Below the pieces are notes generated by a model. That model had not been told where the DNA came from and did no database searches. It worked only from the letters and a program-made list of their open reading frames with translations. A stretch of DNA of 9,582 nt from Oscillospiraceae bacterium (lineage in GTDB: Bacteria; Bacillota; Clostridia; UMGS1883), in the NCBI GenBank assembly GCA_015069065.1, contig SVJI01000046.1:1-9582 (forward strand), written 5' to 3'. Numbering within the stretch: the stretch's first letter is position 1; each line of letters begins with the position of its first letter. The translations under genes and the position numbers were made by a program. Positions 6,185 to 9,582 of the stretch are shown here, in pieces.

Positions 6185-7369
6185 TCATATAAAATCAGCA
6201 AAGTCCTTTGTCAAATCTTTATAACACTCAATCGTTCTTTCGAAAAGTCCTTCGGCATATAAAAATCCATCCTCAATTCTGCGCACACTCTCTTTAATAT
6301 CAATTATCGGGAACTTCTCCTGTATTTCATTTATCATTCTCGTATGTACTGCAGTTGCCTCTACTCCGCAAGGACCGTCATCGGTTCTTCCCTCTTCGAT
6401 TGCCCTTACTGCATCATGTAATTTTTTACATGCATCCTCTTCCAATCCTGGATTTCCATAATTAACCTTTTTTCCATCTTTAAATATTGCTACAATATCT
6501 CCGTATTCTGTATATTCTTCAGGAAACATAGAATTAGTATTATTGTTGACTTCATTTGAATAATAAACCGTAGCATTCTCAAACGTATATTCAAAAATAG
6601 GCTCTATCGTTTGATTAACAGGATGGGCAGCTATAAAGCAAGCGTCCGCACCATCAATTTTAAACTTTATCTTTGAAAAATCGAAGTTTTCAATTTTATT
6701 TGCACGCATAAGCTCTGCAGTTATATCTGTTGGCTCTGCGGACATACCGTAATCTCCCATAACAAAAAGCATATTAAACAAGTAATGTGCCGCTGAGTTA
6801 TTGGCAACACTGTCATATACCAAGCGTCCGTCATCTGTTTTTATTTTTCCTGCCCAGCCGATTCCGCGATTAAAATATTCAAGGCTTCTGGGGCGCAGTA
6901 TAAGTGTTTTCATTTCAACAACTTTACCCAATTTGCCGTCAGAGATATCCTTTTTTAAGCTTGTTATGGCGTCGCTATATGCCCATTGGTATCCAATGTA
7001 CACAAATTTGCCCGTCTTTGCCTTTGTTTCCATAATAACATCTATATCCTTGGCATCTGAACACAGAGGTTTTTCACAAAGCACATTTGAGCCATTTTCA
7101 AGCGCGGTTAATATATGCTGTGTATGTAAGAATATGGGGGTTGAAATCACTGCCAGTTCAGCCGAGCCAGAAGCATAAAACTCTCCCATGTCCGAATAGA
7201 ACGGAACATTCATCTCTTTCAAATTTTCCAAAAAAGCACATCTCTCAGGATATGGGTCAACAACACCTACCAGTTTCATCGAAGATGTTGGTCTGTTTAC
7301 AAATTCATCAACCATTGTACCGCCATATCCGCCTATGCCTACTAAGACAACATTTACCTGTTTCATCAT
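6185..7369 (-). CDS. Gfo/Idh/MocA family NAD(P)-dependent oxidoreductase, long form
   Basis: A 394-residue protein from the ATG at 7369. NVVLVGIGGYGGTMV (6-20) is a clear dinucleotide-binding loop, and CEKPLC (98-103) carries Lys100. The substrate domain has DSVANNSAAHYLFNMLF (186-202), with Asp186 and His195 as likely catalytic or substrate contacts. It is longer than the usual 330-350 residues because of an enlarged C-terminal half. It probably acts on a sugar or sugar-derived carbonyl; no specific substrate can be assigned. It is first gene of a two-gene operon whose second member is another family protein, joined by a 4-nt ATGA overlap. Start: the ATG at 7381 would overlap its own GGAG (7379-7376), which lies 6 nt before the ATG at 7369, so the shorter form is preferred (7366 is also possible). 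A candidate promoter lies at 7398-7426. Confidence 0.88.
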   Translation of the reverse strand: MMKQVNVVLVGIGGYGGTMVDEFVNRPTSSMKLVGVVDPYPERCAFLENLKEMNVPFYSDMGEFYASGSAELAVISTPIFLHTQHILTALENGSNVLCEKPLCSDAKDIDVIMETKAKTGKFVYIGYQWAYSDAITSLKKDISDGKLGKVVEMKTLILRPRSLEYFNRGIGWAGKIKTDDGRLVYDSVANNSAAHYLFNMLFVMGDYGMSAEPTDITAELMRANKIENFDFSKIKFKIDGADACFIAAHPVNQTIEPIFEYTFENATVYYSNEVNNNTNSMFPEEYTEYGDIVAIFKDGKKVNYGNPGLEEDACKKLHDAVRAIEEGRTDDGPCGVEATAVHTRMINEIQEKFPIIDIKESVRRIEDGFLYAEGLFERTIECYKDLTKDFADFI

Positions 7370-7375
7370 GCAACA

Positions 7376-7379
7376 CTCC
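7376..7379 (-). promoter_or_regulatory. ribosome binding site selecting the 7369 start
   Basis: GGAG (part of GGAGTG) is 6 nt before the ATG at 7369. It overlaps the region just after the ATG at 7381, which has no upstream purine-rich site of its own. Confidence 0.6.
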
Positions 7380-7397
7380 ATTTGATTTTATGTCTTA

Positions 7398-7426
7398 AAC
7401 TTAACATACTTTTACATTTGTGTCAA
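7398..7426 (-). promoter_or_regulatory. candidate promoter of the paired oxidoreductase operon
   Basis: A consensus -35 TTGACA (7426-7421) is followed after 17 bp by TAAGTT (7403-7398). The -10 is weak, but TGT immediately before it could act as an extended -10. Transcription would start near 7391, about 20 nt before the chosen ATG. Confidence 0.45.
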
Positions 7427-7517
7427 CATAAAAAAAGGGCAAAATCATAGAAAAATTCCACAATATTGGACATTTGGAACTAAACGGTTACCCGATTGCT
7501 TTTATTGCAGTATTTTA

Positions 7518-7530
7518 CGAACTAAAGTTC
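7518..7530. promoter_or_regulatory. candidate LexA (SOS) box, GAAC-N4-GTTC
   Basis: CGAACTAAAGTTC contains the palindromic core GAAC-N4-GTTC of the Gram-positive LexA/DinR operator. The outer and central positions fit the full CGAACRNRYGTTYC consensus only partly. It is about 107 bp before the hydrolase ATG and just upstream of a weak extended -10 (TGCTATGTT, 7559-7567). It is about 90 bp from the -35 of the divergent operon, so if functional it more likely controls the hydrolase. Confidence 0.35.
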
Positions 7531-7618
7531 ACATGTTTTTTACTAATATCTACTTAATTGCTATGTTTTTTTGTATCAAATAAATTAAATACGGTAATGC
7601 TAATCTTGCCCAGAACAA

Positions 7619-7625
7619 AAGGAGG
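7619..7625 (+). promoter_or_regulatory. strong ribosome binding site of the hydrolase, long spacing
   Basis: AAGGAGG is a full match to the anti-Shine-Dalgarno sequence. It lies 12 nt before the ATG at 7638 and only 3 nt before an in-frame TTG at 7629. Three nucleotides is too close for efficient initiation, so the ATG is preferred despite the long spacer. Confidence 0.7.
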
Positions 7626-7637
7626 TAATTGTTTATT

Positions 7638-8633
7638 ATGAATAAAGCTGTAAAAAGAATTATCATCGGCACAAGCGTCACTGCAGCCGGTGCCGCCGCA
7701 TTGGCTGCTGAAGCGTATCTTTTTACAAAAAAAATGATGCGCATCGCCTTGGACCGCGACATTCCAAAAAACCCAGGCAAGTCAATAAGTCGGATATCCG
7801 GCTCTCTCCCTGATGCCGAAATTATGGCGAAGATAAAAACTGCTGCCTCCGAACTTAAAGAAAAAATAACAAAAACTGTAGAGATATCCTCCTACGACGG
7901 AGAAAAGCTTGTAGGTCATTTTTATGAGAACAAAAGCCCCAAAAGGATAATAATAGCCATGCATGGCTGGCGTTCTTCATGGGCAAACGATTTTGGCTCA
8001 ATATCCGAATTCTGGCACAGCAACAACTGCAGCGTTCTTTATGCTGAACAAAGGGGGCAGAATAACAGTGGTGGGGACTTTATCGGTTTTGGTTTAATTG
8101 AGCGCTATGACTGTCTGGAATGGGCAAAATGGGTAAATGAAATAACAGGTAAAAAACTGCCGATTTATCTTGCCGGTATTTCGATGGGTGCTTCAACTGT
8201 TCTTATGGCATCGGGATTAAAGCTTCCTGAAAACGTCGCGGGAATTATGAGTGATTGCGGTTTCACGTCTCCCCAGTCAATATGGAAGCATGTAGTTGAA
8301 AACAATCTGAATCTTTCATATGGAATGATAAGCGGCGTAGCAAATGATATTTGTAAGAAGAAAATCAATATGAGTGCAAATGACTATTCCACTATCGACG
8401 CATTGACTGAAAATACAATTCCGGTTTTACTGATACACGGGACTGACGATACCTTTGTCCCCATAGATATGACATATGAAAATTATAAGGCATGTACTGC
8501 CCCTAAACGTATTCTGGTCGTTCCGGGAGCCGGGCATGCAATGAGTTATATTGTTGACAAAAAAAGCTATGAGGACGAAGTAAATGAATTTTGGAAAAGC
8601 TGCGAAAATATATATCAAAACTCTAATAACTAG
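7638..8633 (+). CDS. membrane-anchored alpha/beta hydrolase (serine hydrolase, COG1073/YqkD-like)
   Basis: A 331-residue protein. Residues about 7-30 form an Ala/Gly-rich hydrophobic segment after Lys/Arg, which fits a signal-anchor placing the enzyme at the membrane, probably with the catalytic domain outside. The fold shows an oxyanion-side HGW (109-111), the nucleophile elbow GISMG with Ser182, the acid in GTDDTFVP (Asp271) and GAGH with His300, so the catalytic triad is complete. AEQRGQNNSGG (136-146) and SDCGFTSP are typical of the FrsA/YqkD and serine aminopeptidase S33-like group. Such proteins hydrolyse esters or amides; the real substrate is not known. The gene stands alone: the upstream operon is divergent and nagB downstream has its own promoter. 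The ribosome binding site is ideal in sequence but 12 nt away. A GAAC-N4-GTTC element upstream raises the possibility of damage-linked control. No convincing terminator was seen after the stop. Confidence 0.9.
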   Translation: MNKAVKRIIIGTSVTAAGAAALAAEAYLFTKKMMRIALDRDIPKNPGKSISRISGSLPDAEIMAKIKTAASELKEKITKTVEISSYDGEKLVGHFYENKSPKRIIIAMHGWRSSWANDFGSISEFWHSNNCSVLYAEQRGQNNSGGDFIGFGLIERYDCLEWAKWVNEITGKKLPIYLAGISMGASTVLMASGLKLPENVAGIMSDCGFTSPQSIWKHVVENNLNLSYGMISGVANDICKKKINMSANDYSTIDALTENTIPVLLIHGTDDTFVPIDMTYENYKACTAPKRILVVPGAGHAMSYIVDKKSYEDEVNEFWKSCENIYQNSNN

Positions 8634-8725
8634 TTCTGGTTTGTCTTTTTTACACATTTTTGACAACATCATTTTACGGCGAGCGACAAGTTAGCCTTGC
8701 AATTTAAAAATTTCAGCTAAACAAC

Positions 8726-8754
8726 TGGACAAAAGGAAAAAAGCCGTGTATAAT
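8726..8754 (+). promoter_or_regulatory. sigma-A promoter of nagB
   Basis: TGGACA (8726-8731, 5 of 6 consensus bases), a 17-bp spacer and a perfect TATAAT (8749-8754) form the best promoter in the window. Transcription would start near 8761, giving a leader of about 55 nt. It makes nagB independent of the hydrolase gene. Confidence 0.8.
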
Positions 8755-8763
8755 AGAGTGTAT

Positions 8764-8790
8764 AAAGGAAATTTGGTAAGTAATTCCTTT
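8764..8790 (+). other. AT-rich hairpin in the nagB leader
   Basis: AAAGGAAATT (8764-8773) can pair with AATTCCTTT (8782-8790), giving 9 bp with one bulged A and an 8-nt loop. It lies within a few bases of the predicted transcript 5' end and is followed by a T/A-rich stretch. It may stabilise the mRNA or act as a weak attenuator. It leaves the GGAG at 8802-8805 free. Confidence 0.4.
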
Positions 8791-8816
8791 TAATTAATTA
8801 TGGAGCGTGATTAAAA

Positions 8817-9582
8817 ATGAAACTTATCATCAAAGACAATTATCAAGAAATGAGTGCATGGGCTGCACAGCATATCGCCGATGCAATCAACAATCACAAG
8901 GAAGACCGTCCCTTTATTCTCGGCCTCCCTACCGGTTCTTCTCCCCTTGGAGTTTATAAAAAGCTTATTGAGATGAATAAGGCAGGTAAGGTAAGCTTTA
9001 AGAACGTAGTAACCTTTAATATGGATGAGTATGTAGGACTTCCCAGAGAACATGACCAGAGCTACTGGTATTTCATGCATGATAACTTCTTTAATCATAT
9101 TGATATTCCTGCTGAAAATGTTAATATTCTTAACGGCATGGCAGATGACCTTGACGCAGAATGTCTCCGTTACGAAGAGAAGATTGCTTCTTACGGCGGA
9201 ATTGACCTTTTCCTCGGCGGCAGCGGCGTAGACGGTCATATTGCTTTCAATGAGCCGTTTACATCACTTACATCCAGAACTGGCGTTCGTGCTTTGACAC
9301 AGGATACATTGATTGTAAATTCCCGTTTCTTTGACAATGACCCAGACAAGGTTCCGAAGACTGCTCTTTCCGTTGGAGTTGGTACTGTATGTGACTCTAA
9401 GCAGGTTCTTCTTCTCATAAGCGGTCACAATAAGGCACGTGCATTGCGCCATTGTGTTGAGGGCGGCGTTGACCATGCATGGACAATTAGTGCCCTTCAG
9501 CTCCATCCTGATGGAATTATCGCATGCGACGAAGATGCTTGCGGAGAGCTTAAGGTTGATACCTATAAATATTTTAAAGAAA
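8817..9582 (+). CDS. nagB: glucosamine-6-phosphate deaminase, cut by right edge
   Basis: The first 255 codons of NagB, which converts glucosamine-6-phosphate to fructose-6-phosphate and ammonia, feeding N-acetylglucosamine and chitin- or mucin-derived amino sugars into glycolysis in the cytoplasm. The match to the well-known E. coli enzyme (266 residues) is close and nearly gap-free: GLPTGSSP (36-43) for phosphate binding, FNMDEYVGLP (67-76) with catalytic Asp70, GGSGVDGHIAFNEP (134-147) with Asp139, His141 and Glu146, SRFFDND (169-175), and WTISALQLH (222-230). Only about ten residues are missing at the C-terminus. The ATG is preceded by GGAG (8802-8805) at an 11-nt spacing. It has its own strong promoter and a short leader with a hairpin. 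No nagA or PTS gene is in the window; one could follow to the right. Confidence 0.96.
   Translation, partial: MKLIIKDNYQEMSAWAAQHIADAINNHKEDRPFILGLPTGSSPLGVYKKLIEMNKAGKVSFKNVVTFNMDEYVGLPREHDQSYWYFMHDNFFNHIDIPAENVNILNGMADDLDAECLRYEEKIASYGGIDLFLGGSGVDGHIAFNEPFTSLTSRTGVRALTQDTLIVNSRFFDNDPDKVPKTALSVGVGTVCDSKQVLLLISGHNKARALRHCVEGGVDHAWTISALQLHPDGIIACDEDACGELKVDTYKYFKE

Noticed and set aside
7539..7567. Promoter for the hydrolase (TTACTA-17-TATGTT with TGC before the -10)
   Set aside because: The -35 matches only three of six bases. It is kept as a remark with the LexA-box candidate rather than as a feature.
7629..7637. TTG start three codons upstream of the chosen hydrolase ATG
   Set aside because: It is only 3 nt from the AAGGAGG site, too near for normal initiation.
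8634..8725. Terminator for the hydrolase gene
   Set aside because: There is a T6 run near 8645, but only the short self-complementary AACTAGTT precedes it, which cannot form a loop. No convincing hairpin was found.
8811..9239. 142-codon minus-strand frame
   Set aside because: It is antisense to nagB, which aligns closely to the known enzyme over its whole length.

Overview
The window looks like a chromosomal stretch from a low- to moderate-GC Gram-positive bacterium, most likely a clostridial member of the Bacillota. The evidence is strong purine-rich ribosome binding sites (AAGGAGG, AAGGAG), vegetative sigma-A type promoters (TGGACA-17-TATAAT before nagB), a TTG start codon, and the protein families present. 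Species cannot be named from the sequence alone. All genes from the left edge to 7369 lie on the minus strand. The two genes from 7638 to the right edge lie on the plus strand, so 7370-7637 is a divergent control region. No gap exceeds 300 bases, and I see no tRNA, rRNA, insertion sequence, attachment site, CRISPR array or origin.

Region 1 (1-706, minus) holds the N-terminal 235 codons of an AAA/SMC-like ATPase that runs off the left edge. It is visibly more AT-rich than the genes in the middle and right of the window. Region 2 (793-5076, minus) reads, in transcription order, ABC-F ATPase, GNAT acetyltransferase, MFS sugar-type transporter and a Gfo/Idh/MocA oxidoreductase. The ABC-F and GNAT genes are tightly spaced, the transporter and oxidoreductase overlap, and no terminator is visible inside the block. 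It starts from an extended -10 promoter whose -35 box lies in the arm of the preceding gene's terminator. Region 3 (5175-7369, minus) is a two-gene operon of two further Gfo/Idh/MocA oxidoreductases, closed by a perfect 12-bp terminator hairpin. Region 4 (7638-9582, plus) holds a membrane-anchored alpha/beta hydrolase with a GAAC-N4-GTTC element (possible LexA box) upstream, then nagB (glucosamine-6-phosphate deaminase) with its own strong promoter, cut by the right edge.

Functionally this is mostly carbohydrate handling: three different NAD(P)-dependent sugar or cyclitol oxidoreductases, one transporter likely to feed one of them, and amino-sugar catabolism. The translation and stress genes (ABC-F, GNAT) and the AAA ATPase appear to be unrelated neighbours. 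I found no clearly new multi-gene system. The most useful leads are the AT-rich partial ATPase, the possible frame change that fuses the transporter's end into the next gene, the shared terminator/promoter, and the possible SOS box.
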